Shown: positions 17,279-25,741, numbered from the stretch's first letter. The stretch is DNA of 64,000 bases from Fictibacillus nanhaiensis (GCF_019801215.1 NZ_JAHVJO010000002.1:62001-126000), one strand, 5' to 3'. The notes: generated by a model from the letters alone, not told the origin. Numbers and translations are program-made.

Positions 17279-17307
17279 TAGACGATTGCAGTCATATTTT
17301 TTATTCA
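17279..17307 (-). promoter_or_regulatory. Candidate ECF-type promoter upstream of the sigma gene
   Basis: On the minus strand TGAATA (17307-17302), 17 bases, then CGTCTA (17284-17279). The -10 matches ECF promoters (CGTC) well and the -35 matches TGAAAC only in part. Autoregulation is the usual arrangement for ECF sigma genes, but the evidence here is modest. Confidence 0.4.
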
Positions 17308-17313
17308 AAAAAC

Positions 17314-18240
17314 TTAAAAAGATGCTGTAAATGGGTATGCTACCGGCCCCTGATCGAATGGCAGCTCCCCTTTGACCATGAGTGTGCCCTCTTTTTTCTT
17401 GTATTGAAGTGGGTATGAATGGGTTAGTTGATCAGGAGTAAAATAGATTTCTACTTCCGTAAACAGTTCGGGTATCTGTTCACATATGTCATGAAGGGAT
17501 ATACGTTTTTTGCCAATTACATCAAATAGTTTCAAGATCCCATCTTCGACGAGATAAACGAGCAGGAGATCCAACGAATCGCTATAATACAACTTTTCTG
17601 CTAAATAAGGATTATATAAGTTTAGATAAAAGGAATGTTGATAGGATAATGGTGTGAAAATATAAGAATTCGGATATTGTTTGAGAAAGCATGACTGAAT
17701 AACTTTAAGGTCCTCTTCTTTTTGATAATCCAATTTTCGAAGCGTACACTCTCTAACCTTGTTATTTTTGATAGCATTTGAAATGAATATATGTTCTTCC
17801 ACATTAACAAAGCCATACTTTTTGTAGAGTGCAGGATTTTCTGTCTGAAGAAAAACATGAGAATAGTTGTCTTTTAAATCATGTAATACATGTCTCATTA
17901 ATCTCGTCATGTGCCCCTGTCCTCTTTCACTTGGAAGAGTCATAACAGATTGTATGCCTGCAGCAATAACAATTTTCCCACCCATCATCCATTTCATTGG
18001 GATAACTGAAACATTAGCAACCGCTTGTTTCTCTTTAAAAAGAGTATATGGACAATAGTCTGGGTTCCAAAACCCTCTTGAATAATAGTCTTCTAGCATC
18101 GAGGTGGGAATACCAAAAACCTGTTCAAACAGCGGGTAAAGAGCTTCCCGGTGTTCGCCTTGTAAAGAACGACTTATTTGTAATGTGATTTGCACAGTAA
18201 TACCTACTTTTCTTAAAATCTGTTCATCTAAATATACCAT
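17314..18240 (-). CDS. Eis-like GNAT acetyltransferase
   Basis: 308 residues as the full frame. The N-terminal GNAT domain has 'IQSVMTLPSERGQGHMTRLMRH' (acetyl-CoA loop R-G-x-G-x-M, about 95-115) and 'QTENPALYKKYGF' (about 138-150). It is followed by a second region and a C-terminal sterol-carrier-like domain, the architecture of Eis family N-acetyltransferases. The ATG at 18240 has no ribosome binding site. A GTG about 14 codons downstream is preceded by AGTAGG and gives a better start, so the true protein is probably about 294 residues. Substrate unknown. The gene precedes the ECF sigma gene on the same strand. Confidence 0.82.
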   Translation of the reverse strand: MVYLDEQILRKVGITVQITLQISRSLQGEHREALYPLFEQVFGIPTSMLEDYYSRGFWNPDYCPYTLFKEKQAVANVSVIPMKWMMGGKIVIAAGIQSVMTLPSERGQGHMTRLMRHVLHDLKDNYSHVFLQTENPALYKKYGFVNVEEHIFISNAIKNNKVRECTLRKLDYQKEEDLKVIQSCFLKQYPNSYIFTPLSYQHSFYLNLYNPYLAEKLYYSDSLDLLLVYLVEDGILKLFDVIGKKRISLHDICEQIPELFTEVEIYFTPDQLTHSYPLQYKKKEGTLMVKGELPFDQGPVAYPFTASF

Positions 18241-18414
18241 TTATATTCCATTATCATACATATTATTACAAATGACGTCGGATAATGTTTCATTCTGTAA
18301 TATTTTGAAATGTAACTGTAATATTATTTCGGAATAATTGATGTCCAAAGAATGTTATAATCATTTTTGTAAAGAAATTGGCAACATTTGCACTAACAAG
18401 GAGGAGTACCCATT

Positions 18415-19746
18415 TTGAAACGTAAGCTCGTAATGGCAACATTGTCTCTCAGTCTAGCATTTACTACATATTCTGTTTCGGCAGAATCATTGTCTTCTAT
18501 AAAACAAAAACAGCAACAGAACCGTACTGAACAGCATAAAAAAGAGAACGAATTACATGATAACCACGAAGAACAAGATAGTGTCGTACAACAAATTGAA
18601 GCTTTAGAGAATTCTATCAGTAAAACGATTAATCAAATTAAAGATAAAAAGCAGTCTATTGAAGCTACAAAAGCTTCTATTGAAAAACTCAAAAAAGAAA
18701 TTGATGTCCTTGAAAAGCGTATTCAAAAACGTGACGCTATCCTTAAAGATCGTGTCCGTTCCATGTATGAAAGCGGTGGGGCAATCAACTACTTAGATGT
18801 ATTACTAGGAGCAAAAGACTTTGGCGATTTTCTTGATCGTGTCTTTGCCCTTAACGTGATTGCTGAACAGGATAAATCCATCTTAGAAGAACATAAGCAA
18901 GACAAATTATCAGTTGAAGAGAAAAAAGAGGCAGTTGAAAGTCAGTTATCGTCTCTTAGTCAAGAATTAAAAGATCTTCAAAACTTAAATGACAAACTTA
19001 CCGACCAGAAAAAGCAAAAAGACGCCCTACTTGCAAAGTTACAAGAAGAAGAAAATCATATTCATGAAGATATGATGGAGCTTAAAGAAAAAAATGAATT
19101 GCTTGCGGCACAAGAAGCTGCGATTAAAGCAGAAATCGCACGTGCCAAACGCGAAGAAGAAGAACGTAAAAAGAGAGAAGCTGCAGCACGGGCAGCAGCA
19201 GAAGCGGCAGCTGCAAAAGCCAAAGCAGAAGCTGAGGCAGCGGCTAGAGCAAAGAACTCTTCAAAAGCAAAAACAAGCTCAAACTCATCATCCCGTGCAC
19301 CTATAGCAACACCAGCTCCTGCTCCAGCACCAAATAACAATGTATACCGGGACTTTATTTTCCCAACACAAGGAACAATTACTTCTAATTATGGATATAG
19401 AAGCAGTGGCATGCACTATGGAATGGATATTGCAAAACGAGGTTCTAGCGTCCCTATCGTTGCAGCAGCATCTGGAACTGTTGCAAAAGCTTATTATTCA
19501 GACAGCTATGGAAATGTTGTTTATTTAAATCACTATATTAACGGACAGTTGTATACAACTATTTATGCTCATATGAGAATGGCTCCTGCTGTTCGGTCTG
19601 GACAATCTGTATCTCAAGGTCAGTTCCTTGGATATCAAGGGAATACAGGCGCATCTCGTGGTCAGCATTTACATTTTGAATTACACAAAGGTCCATGGAA
19701 TCAAAGTAAGTCCAATGCAGTCGATCCTAGACCATATATTCAATAA
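18415..19746 (+). CDS. Secreted coiled-coil M23 murein endopeptidase
   Basis: 443 residues. It has a signal peptide (about 1-24, ending SVSAES), a long coiled coil (about 25-255, Lys/Glu/Gln heptads), an Ala/Lys and Ser/Pro linker (about 255-305), and a C-terminal M23 (LytM) peptidase domain. The zinc-site residues are visible: 'MHYGMDIAKRG' (His, Asp), and 'GQHLHFELHKG' (HxH). The layout resembles EnvC/NlpD-type or FtsEX-partnered hydrolases. The coiled-coil/cell-wall hydrolase pairing is like CwlO, but with an M23 domain instead of NlpC/P60. The start is a TTG behind AAGGAGGAG. Upstream (18296-18322) lie three TGTAAY half-sites, but not at WalR spacing. Confidence 0.9.
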   Translation: MKRKLVMATLSLSLAFTTYSVSAESLSSIKQKQQQNRTEQHKKENELHDNHEEQDSVVQQIEALENSISKTINQIKDKKQSIEATKASIEKLKKEIDVLEKRIQKRDAILKDRVRSMYESGGAINYLDVLLGAKDFGDFLDRVFALNVIAEQDKSILEEHKQDKLSVEEKKEAVESQLSSLSQELKDLQNLNDKLTDQKKQKDALLAKLQEEENHIHEDMMELKEKNELLAAQEAAIKAEIARAKREEEERKKREAAARAAAEAAAAKAKAEAEAAARAKNSSKAKTSSNSSSRAPIATPAPAPAPNNNVYRDFIFPTQGTITSNYGYRSSGMHYGMDIAKRGSSVPIVAAASGTVAKAYYSDSYGNVVYLNHYINGQLYTTIYAHMRMAPAVRSGQSVSQGQFLGYQGNTGASRGQHLHFELHKGPWNQSKSNAVDPRPYIQ

Positions 19747-19751
19747 TACAC

Positions 19752-19789
19752 AAAAAAGCCGCTGAGATTTTATACTCTGCGGCTTTTCG
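19752..19789 (+). terminator. Terminator after the M23 gene
   Basis: AAAAAGCCGC/GCGGCTTTT hairpin with a T-run right after the stop codon; it may also serve the convergent tgl gene. Confidence 0.85.
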
Positions 19790-19832
19790 TTTATACGTAA
19801 CATCCCCCATTTATCGTTAAGCCAACCTTCTT

Positions 19833-20609
19833 TTAAATGGCTCCTCCGAGTAATCGACGCACAGGATGGCGCGTATATTCAGCCATCAAGCGATAATGCG
19901 GCCGGATAATCTCAGATGTTAAGTACGCTGATACCGTTGCACCTGGCATCCTTTTTGTGTTGAGCACATCAATGATCTCACCGATCGTACCTGTTCCGAT
20001 TCCATGCCCAAAAACCTTTCCATTTCCAAGATCAACGACATTTTCTCCCTGCCACTGAGGTGTGTTTGGATGATGTTCAGGGTTTTTTATATATCTTACA
20101 TCTCCAGGCAATGAGTCACCGGATGGGGCAGCGATTATTTGAAGGTCTTCATCATGCTCGGTACTATAGAGAAGCAATCCGTTAAACAATTGATTAAACA
20201 TTTTCGTTCCAATACTCTCTAGGACGGCTTTGTATAGCATAATCATAATGGCAGTTGTGCATTCGAAGCCATATTTTTTTCCATTAATAAAAATATCGGT
20301 TATCGCATCTGAAGGCGGTACTCCAGGTCGAAGTAAAAAACCGCCATACGCTGTACGTCTCCAATATTGTGGATTGCACCGAGAGTTTACAAAGGTGGCA
20401 AATCCGGCACCACTGTCACGCATTGCATAGGCCGCTGCTACGATATTCGAACGCATAACTACTTCAAACAAAAATTGGTGAGGACTTGAATAATAAAAAG
20501 ATTCTCTAGAGTTTTTTAGCTTTTCACCGATTTGTTTTTGAGCGCTAGTAAGCCGGTCGAAACCAGAGATTTGAGCAGTATCTACTGAATACCCATTAAC
20601 AAAAATCAA
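19833..20609 (-). CDS. tgl: Protein-glutamine gamma-glutamyltransferase Tgl
   Basis: About 258 residues, the Bacillus spore-coat transglutaminase that makes gamma-glutamyl-lysine cross-links among coat proteins. The N-terminus MIFVNGYSVD, the 'MRSNIVAAAYAM' segment, the catalytic Cys in 'YGFECTTAIMI' (about 119), 'WQGENVVDLG' and 'FGHGIG' all match the Tgl family; B. subtilis Tgl is 245 residues. The start is taken at a TTG at 20609, six bases after a GGGGGG run and matching the family N-terminus. A GTG at 20630 would place the ribosome binding site inside the gene. Monocistronic. Confidence 0.93.
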   Translation of the reverse strand: MIFVNGYSVDTAQISGFDRLTSAQKQIGEKLKNSRESFYYSSPHQFLFEVVMRSNIVAAAYAMRDSGAGFATFVNSRCNPQYWRRTAYGGFLLRPGVPPSDAITDIFINGKKYGFECTTAIMIMLYKAVLESIGTKMFNQLFNGLLLYSTEHDEDLQIIAAPSGDSLPGDVRYIKNPEHHPNTPQWQGENVVDLGNGKVFGHGIGTGTIGEIIDVLNTKRMPGATVSAYLTSEIIRPHYRLMAEYTRHPVRRLLGGAI

Positions 20610-20754
20610 TTCTCTCCCCCCTGTCTGCACAGGATATTACATAGTATGGCGAGAGAAGAAAAGTGGTGTTATTTATGCCCCTCTGTTTTTTAAAAACCTA
20701 AAGGATGATTTGAAAGCTGGTGTATTGATTTTGTTTATTGGCAATGTAGTACGT

Positions 20755-20961
20755 TTAGCTTTTATATCCAAGAGGATCTGTACCCATTGGAAACATAAAT
20801 GAAGGTTCAAATGGAGCTATACCTATCATTTCCATATGATCGTCATACAAAATTTGAACTTGTCGTACGTGGCTGTCGAATAACACAGAAAAGATAAGGC
20901 TTGAAAGGATCAAGCCAAAGATCATGCTGAAGCCGATCCAAAACTTATAATTTTTGATCAA
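20755..20961 (-). pseudogene. Truncated N-terminal duplicate of the OppC-like permease
   Basis: A 68-codon frame whose product matches the first 68 residues of the adjacent permease with about nine differences, then stops at GYKS, where the neighbour continues GYDIAMK. The DNA of 20821-20931 is identical to 21867-21977 for 111 bp, while both flanks diverge clearly. It has a working-looking start: TTG at 20961 with GAGGTGAAG embedded in the end of the preceding gene, 2 bp after its stop. Only one transmembrane helix would be made. It is most simply a leftover of a second permease gene lost by deletion, with sequence homogenised by gene conversion, though expression as a small membrane protein is possible. 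Confidence 0.75.
20821..20946. repeat. Direct repeat shared with 21867-21992
   Basis: A 126-bp segment repeated 1,046 bp away in the same orientation. The first 111 bp are identical, then there is one mismatch followed by 14 matching bases. It covers codons for the N-terminal helix of the two permease frames. Confidence 0.9.
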
Positions 20962-20963
20962 AA

Positions 20964-22007
20964 CTACTTCACCTCGCTTTTTACCCTTTCCGTAAACTCA
21001 AATTTGCCTATTGAAACAGATTTCTCTTGAAGAACACTTGATAATTTATTCTTTTTTTTGTTTCTTTTCACATTAACGTTTCGAGAATCTAGATATTGCA
21101 ACAGTCCTTCTGCCATAAGTTGAAAGGAATAGATCGCAACACCAAACATAATAATAGGTCCTAGTGCAATACCTGGATTAATATGAATAAGATTATAATA
21201 ATCACCGATCAGCCCAGACCATTCATTCGTGGTAGAAACAGGAGGGTCTGGAATAAGTGGATTGTAATCAACATCGGTTCCTCCAAAGAAGAGTTTAAAA
21301 TATCCGAGATGAATAAAAATGATAAGCACCTGTACACATTGCTGAAAAAACACGATAACAAGCTTAGGCCATACGTGAGGCATCACATGCTTGCTGAATA
21401 TTCTCCACCGACTTGCTCCTAACACTAGAGCACCTTTAATGAAATCTTCTTTTAAAGAAGATGCGATTATGTTCCCAATCATGGAACCAAGAAGCGGCAC
21501 AACGAGAATCGTTAAAACGAAGATTTCAATTCCCACCCTCGCATAATAGGGAAAAATAAAATATTCCTCCCACCCGGGCATTCTTAACTGTTCCCATAAA
21601 ACTGGAGTAAGAATGAATACCGAAACGATTGTAAGCGGAACAAAATAAAAAGCACTTAGCAGCTGCTCTAAATTTCCCCTAATTTTTTCTGGCATGTAAA
21701 TTGCTAAGGGTATCGCAAACATAAAACTAACCAAAACCCTTAGAAACCCAATAAGAATAACACTGAACAATGTATATTTAGCTCCTTGCAACACTTTCAT
21801 AGCAATGTCATAGCCTAAAGCATCAGTGCCCATCGGAAACATGAGAGAGGGCTGAAAGGGTGCAGCACCTATCATTTCCATATGATCGTCATACAAAATT
21901 TGAACTTGTCGTACGTGGCTGTCGAATAACACAGAAAAGATAAGGCTTGAAAGGATCAAGCCAAAGATCATGCTGAACCCGATCCAAAACTTGTAGCTCC
22001 TGATCAT
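20964..22007 (-). CDS. Oligopeptide-type ABC permease, OppC/DppC-like
   Basis: 347-residue permease with an N-terminal helix, the 'FPMGTDALGYD' signature that resembles the H-x-(L/M)-GTDxxGRD of DppC/OppC proteins, and about five further helices. The EAA loop is 'IKGALVLGASRWRIFSKHVMP' region (about 195-215). It overlaps the upstream OppB-like gene by 4 bp (ATGA). No ATP-binding or solute-binding gene of the same system lies nearby, so it must use subunits encoded elsewhere or form a divergent system. The C-terminal tail is Lys-rich. A truncated duplicate of its 5' end follows at once. Confidence 0.85.
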   Translation of the reverse strand: MIRSYKFWIGFSMIFGLILSSLIFSVLFDSHVRQVQILYDDHMEMIGAAPFQPSLMFPMGTDALGYDIAMKVLQGAKYTLFSVILIGFLRVLVSFMFAIPLAIYMPEKIRGNLEQLLSAFYFVPLTIVSVFILTPVLWEQLRMPGWEEYFIFPYYARVGIEIFVLTILVVPLLGSMIGNIIASSLKEDFIKGALVLGASRWRIFSKHVMPHVWPKLVIVFFQQCVQVLIIFIHLGYFKLFFGGTDVDYNPLIPDPPVSTTNEWSGLIGDYYNLIHINPGIALGPIIMFGVAIYSFQLMAEGLLQYLDSRNVNVKRNKKKNKLSSVLQEKSVSIGKFEFTERVKSEVK

Positions 22008-22861
22008 AACGTTCTACCTCTAACAGTAAACCTCATGATGATCCACTCCATTGCTGCATAGACCAGAAAAAAAGGGATGACCAGTAATATTAGGCAAGCT
22101 GCAAGCATTTCCGGTCTAAAATCGTGGTACATATAGTGAGTAATTCCGTGGATATTGAAAATGATTTCTACTAATAACAAATTTGAAATCATAAACCAAA
22201 GAACTGATTTTGAAAAATGAAAAATGCCTTCACTCGTGTTTCGTGTCACATGTACAACCAATACATACAGTCTTCTCATCCCTTTCGCTAGGCTTGTTTC
22301 TACGTATTGTTTACTCATTTCTTCTTCTGTCATAAGAATCATCATTTTATAAAAATAAACGAACGGCAAGATCATCAGACACGCAATAGGTACCAAGTAG
22401 ATTCTGCTTTCTGCCCCTAAAGCAGCAACATTAGAAACGAGGAGACCTGTCTTTTTATAGATTAGAACGATGCCCATCTGCACGAGTGCGAACACTAGGA
22501 GATCAGGCATGGACTCTAAAAAAGTAAGAACATTCTTTATGATTCTTCTGATGAATATCGGCAGCAAAAGTGTGCCCCAGGTCAATATTTGAGCAGAGCA
22601 AAAAGCGATACATAATGCCCCAAAAAGAATGCTTAACGAATAAAAATAAGGTCCCCAGATGTCTTCCAAAAATAAGCGCTCTGATCCTTGATTAAAATAA
22701 ATCATTTTGTCTAATCTCAAAACCTCTAATGACACAGCTGCTATTTTATCGACATAAGCGGAAACATCTTTGTTCATAATTAAGCCTGGCAAGCCGCTTA
22801 TCAAAATGATGGAAATCATGGTTAACAAAAGCTGCAGAACCAGTTTTTTTATAATCCTCAT
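22004..22861 (-). CDS. Oligopeptide-type ABC permease, OppB/DppB-like
   Basis: 285-residue membrane protein with about six hydrophobic helices. The EAA-type cytoplasmic loop is 'YVETSLAKGMRRLYVLVVHV' (about 190-210), followed by 'GIFHFSKSVLWFMISNLLLVEIIFN' as in OppB/DppB proteins. It is shorter than standard OppB (about 305-315), and the first periplasmic region is reduced. First gene of an operon with the OppC-like permease (4-bp overlap). Start ATG behind a GAGGGGGGAG site. The transported compound is unknown. Confidence 0.82.
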   Translation of the reverse strand: MRIIKKLVLQLLLTMISIILISGLPGLIMNKDVSAYVDKIAAVSLEVLRLDKMIYFNQGSERLFLEDIWGPYFYSLSILFGALCIAFCSAQILTWGTLLLPIFIRRIIKNVLTFLESMPDLLVFALVQMGIVLIYKKTGLLVSNVAALGAESRIYLVPIACLMILPFVYFYKMMILMTEEEMSKQYVETSLAKGMRRLYVLVVHVTRNTSEGIFHFSKSVLWFMISNLLLVEIIFNIHGITHYMYHDFRPEMLAACLILLVIPFFLVYAAMEWIIMRFTVRGRTL

Positions 22862-22995
22862 TTCTCTCCCCCCTCTTCTTTCCTACATAGACGAATGAAC
22901 CTCTGCATATCATTCATCTCTTTTTCCATTCGAAGGATAAAAACAAAAAAACAATCCATATTAAGGAAGAGAAAATACGGAATTGAGGAGTTTTT

Positions 22996-23823
22996 ATGCT
23001 GAATAAAATAGCCATGGGAGCCATTGTAGTGAGCTGTCTCTTTTTCATAGGACCCCAGATGCCTCTAGCAAAAGAACCTTTGACTTACTTCCCTATCGTT
23101 AAAAAAGGCGAGATGCTGGAATGGGAAAAAGTAAATAAGCTTCTTCCTAAGGGAACATCCTTCAAAGTCATTGATCTCGAAACGGGCTTTTATTTTCAAG
23201 TTCAAAGAAGAGCTGGCAATCAGCATGCTGATGTTCAACCTCTCACTCATGATGACACTGCTGTCTTAAAGCATTTATACAATGGCAAATGGAGCTGGAA
23301 CAGGCGCGCCATCCTTATTCCAGTCAAAGGAAAGATGATTGCAGCTAGCATGCATGGAATGCCACATGGAGGTGGTGCTTTGGCGAATGGGTTTCCTGGG
23401 CATTTTTGTATTCATTTCTCAGGTAGTTCCACTCATCGTTCAAGAAATATCGACCCTTCCCATCAATTGATGATCTTAAAAGCAGGAGGGCATTTGGATA
23501 GATATGCGAGTGGCGCAAGTGCCAGGCAAGCAGTTTCTATGTTCCTTGTCGGAATGAAGCAACAAGATCTTACACTTGCCAAACCTGTTTTAAGTGCCCG
23601 CCTTCAGAGAGACAAAGACATACGAGAACTTTTCAAAGGAATAACGAGCATGCAATATGAAATAAGAAAAAAGAGTACACGATTTCCTCCCATTGTTCGT
23701 ACGGACATATCTGCAAAAGTGAAAAAATATGACGAGAATGGGAAACAAACTGTACATTACACCTTTTCCTTAGAACGAAAATCAATGACAGATAGCTGGA
23801 AGATTATTAAGATTAAACAATAA
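22996..23823 (+). CDS. Secreted protein of unknown function with GHFCIHF motif
   Basis: 275 residues with a signal peptide (about 1-25, ending LAKEP). I do not recognise a named family with certainty. The central region (about 110-165) has 'MIAASMHGMPHGGGALANGF' followed closely by 'GHFCIHFSGSSTH' and 'DPSHQLMILKAGG'. These His/Cys/Ser-rich signatures resemble those of secreted L,D-transpeptidase-like or other cell-wall enzymes of Firmicutes, but the classical SHGC motif is absent. The last 60 residues (about 215-275) look like a separate beta-rich domain ending WKIIKIKQ. Start ATG with GAGGAG. It is divergent from the permease operon, with its own terminator. Confidence 0.6.
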   Translation: MLNKIAMGAIVVSCLFFIGPQMPLAKEPLTYFPIVKKGEMLEWEKVNKLLPKGTSFKVIDLETGFYFQVQRRAGNQHADVQPLTHDDTAVLKHLYNGKWSWNRRAILIPVKGKMIAASMHGMPHGGGALANGFPGHFCIHFSGSSTHRSRNIDPSHQLMILKAGGHLDRYASGASARQAVSMFLVGMKQQDLTLAKPVLSARLQRDKDIRELFKGITSMQYEIRKKSTRFPPIVRTDISAKVKKYDENGKQTVHYTFSLERKSMTDSWKIIKIKQ

Positions 23824-23827
23824 CTCT

Positions 23828-23863
23828 ACCTTAAGTTAAGAACCCTTAGCTTAAGGTTTTTTG
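23828..23863 (+). terminator. Terminator after the secreted GHFCIHF protein gene
   Basis: ACCTTAAG/CTTAAGGT stem followed by TTTTTTG immediately after the stop codon. Confidence 0.85.
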
Positions 23864-24000
23864 TATAAACACGAATAATAATGATTGATTTAAATTAAAC
23901 GTTCGTATTTTACTTGAAATCTTCCGGAATAATTGTTATATTTACCAATGGCAAACATTTAATCAAAAGATTTAGGATAAAGATCTTCAAGGGGGACGTT

Positions 24001-25458
24001 ATGAATACCCATTATGATGTGATTGTTGTTGGAGCAGGTCCAGCTGGTATATTTACATGTTATGAACTAACAAGACAGCTTCCTGATGCAAAAGTGTTGT
24101 TGATTGATAAAGGGCACGATATCTATGCCCGTTCATGCCCCATATTAGAGAAGAAAATTAAAAAATGTCCTCCGGCTGCCGGTAGAAAAGAATTTGCAGG
24201 TTGTCTTCCTGCTTGTTCGATCACGAACGGTTTTGGTGGTGCAGGTGCTTATTCTGACGGAAAATTTAACATAACTAGCGAATTTGGCGGATGGATGACT
24301 GACTATCTTTCAGAAGAAAAGGTCGTTGAACTGATTAAATATGTAGATGAAATCAACTTAAACCATGGAGCAACAGATTCCATTACAGATCCACTGACAC
24401 CTGAAGTTAAAGCCATTGAAAAACGAGGGTACGCTGCTGGTTTAAAACTGTTACGCGCTCAAGTCCGCCATTTAGGAACAGAACAGAATCTTGAAATTTT
24501 AAAAAGCATATATGAGTATTTGAAAACCAAGATTGATATGAAGTATAAAGCCGAGGTAGAAGATATTCTAACTGATCGAAATGAAGAGGGATATCTCGCA
24601 AAAGGAATTGTATTAAAGGATGGCACTACTCTTCATGCTCAAAAAGTGATTATCGTTCCTGGACGGGACGGATCTACATGGTTAACAAAACTATTAAAGA
24701 AACGGCGAATCAAAATGACGGCTAACCAAGTCGATATCGGCGTTCGTGTCGAAACGTCTAATCTGGTCATGGAAGAGATTAATCATCATCTGTATGAAGG
24801 GAAATTTGTCTTCAATACTTCTGTTGGCACAAAGGTTCGTACCTTCTGCTCAAACCCTTCAGGTCATGTAGTGGTAGAAAATCACTCAGGAATCATGCTG
24901 GCGAATGGTCACGCGTATAAGGATCCAAAGTTAGGCAGTGATAACACTAACTTCGCCCTGCTTGTTTCCCACCAATTTGCTGAGCCGTTTGATCAGCCGA
25001 CAGAATATGCTCATGAAGTTTCAAAGCTGGCAAATCAGCTTTCTATGGGCGGATTAGTTGTGCAAAAATACGGAGATATTCTAAAAGGACGCCGTTCTAC
25101 TGACAAGCGAATCAAAGAGGGCTTTTTACGTCCTACATTAAAAGAAGCGGTACCAGGAGATCTCGGGCTAGTTCTTCCATATAATACAATGAAAAGTTTA
25201 ATTGAAATGACAGAAGCGTTAGATAAAGTTACTCCTGGAATTGCTTCAGAACATACATTATTTTATGGAGTTGAGGCAAAATTCTATTCTGCGCGGCCGA
25301 AGCTTGATGATAAATTTGAGTCTGAAATCGGCGGTCTCTATGTAGGTGGAGATGGTGCCGGGATTACCCGCGGACTTGCTCAAGCGAGTGCATGCGGAGT
25401 TTGGATCGCGCAAAACGTTGCAGCAAAGCTAAAAGAAAAGCAACCTGTTTTGGTTTAA
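24001..25458 (+). CDS. FAD-dependent oxidoreductase (COG2509-like)
   Basis: 485 residues. An N-terminal Rossmann fold shows 'VIVVGAGPAGIFTCYEL' and 'LLIDKGHDI', the dinucleotide-binding GxGxxG plus acidic end. This is followed by a Cys-rich stretch ('RSCPILEKKIKKCPP', 'FAGCLPACS', about 50-80) and 'NGFGGAGAYSDGKFN'. Near the C-terminus 'GLYVGGDGAGITRGLAQASACG' closes the FAD site. It belongs to the family of uncharacterised FAD-dependent dehydrogenases/NAD(FAD)-utilising proteins. The start is ATG 24001 behind GGGGGACG; the frame is open 29 codons further upstream, but without a site. Substrate unknown. Confidence 0.85.
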   Translation: MNTHYDVIVVGAGPAGIFTCYELTRQLPDAKVLLIDKGHDIYARSCPILEKKIKKCPPAAGRKEFAGCLPACSITNGFGGAGAYSDGKFNITSEFGGWMTDYLSEEKVVELIKYVDEINLNHGATDSITDPLTPEVKAIEKRGYAAGLKLLRAQVRHLGTEQNLEILKSIYEYLKTKIDMKYKAEVEDILTDRNEEGYLAKGIVLKDGTTLHAQKVIIVPGRDGSTWLTKLLKKRRIKMTANQVDIGVRVETSNLVMEEINHHLYEGKFVFNTSVGTKVRTFCSNPSGHVVVENHSGIMLANGHAYKDPKLGSDNTNFALLVSHQFAEPFDQPTEYAHEVSKLANQLSMGGLVVQKYGDILKGRRSTDKRIKEGFLRPTLKEAVPGDLGLVLPYNTMKSLIEMTEALDKVTPGIASEHTLFYGVEAKFYSARPKLDDKFESEIGGLYVGGDGAGITRGLAQASACGVWIAQNVAAKLKEKQPVLV

Positions 25459-25520
25459 AACAAGTGCTCTTTTCTAAAAGATTGTTGCAAATGGTGATTT
25501 TATTATCTCTTCTATGACAA

Positions 25521-25649
25521 GTTGATTGGAGTGCAAGGTGCGAGACTCCTGCGGGATGAGCGGGACAGGTGAGACTCCCTAAAGCGCAAAGCGCTAGGAG
25601 GCTCACCGCACGCCCCGCGGAAAGCGAGCATCCTGGAACGGAAAACAAC
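25521..25649. repeat. GC-rich Bacillaceae intergenic repeat element
   Basis: A 129-bp GC-rich block in an AT-rich spacer. It begins GTTGATTGGAGTG, contains GCGAGACTCCTGCGGGATGA, GGGACAGGTGAGACTCC, GGAGGCTCACCGC and CCCCGCGGAAAGCGAGCA, and ends GGAACGGAAAACAAC. The arms pair (GTTG...CAAC ends, GGTGAGACTCC with GGAGGCTCACC, CCTGCGGG with CCCCGCGG), predicting a long branched hairpin. I recall very similar elements scattered between genes in many Bacillus-type genomes. No protein is likely encoded; frames across it are artefacts. Confidence 0.8.
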
Positions 25650-25686
25650 TACATTCAAAAACAACAAAGTTTACGAACAGCCAAAA

Positions 25687-25730
25687 CAAAAAACGATGCT
25701 AAAGGAAACTCCTTTTAGCATCGTTTTTCT
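25687..25730 (-). terminator. Terminator after brnQ
   Basis: AAACGATGCTAAAGG paired with CCTTTTAGCATCGTTT, followed by a T-rich tract on the minus strand. Confidence 0.85.
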
Positions 25731-25741
25731 TTTACAATCTC

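Noticed and set aside
18296-18322. Three TGTAAY half-sites upstream of the M23 hydrolase, possible WalR box
   Set aside because: Spacing between half-sites (9 and 0 bases) does not match the WalR pattern of two hexamers five bases apart.
25364-25648. 94-codon frame on the minus strand through the GC-rich repeat
   Set aside because: It runs through the structured repeat and the end of the oxidoreductase gene, has no ribosome binding site and unlikely composition.
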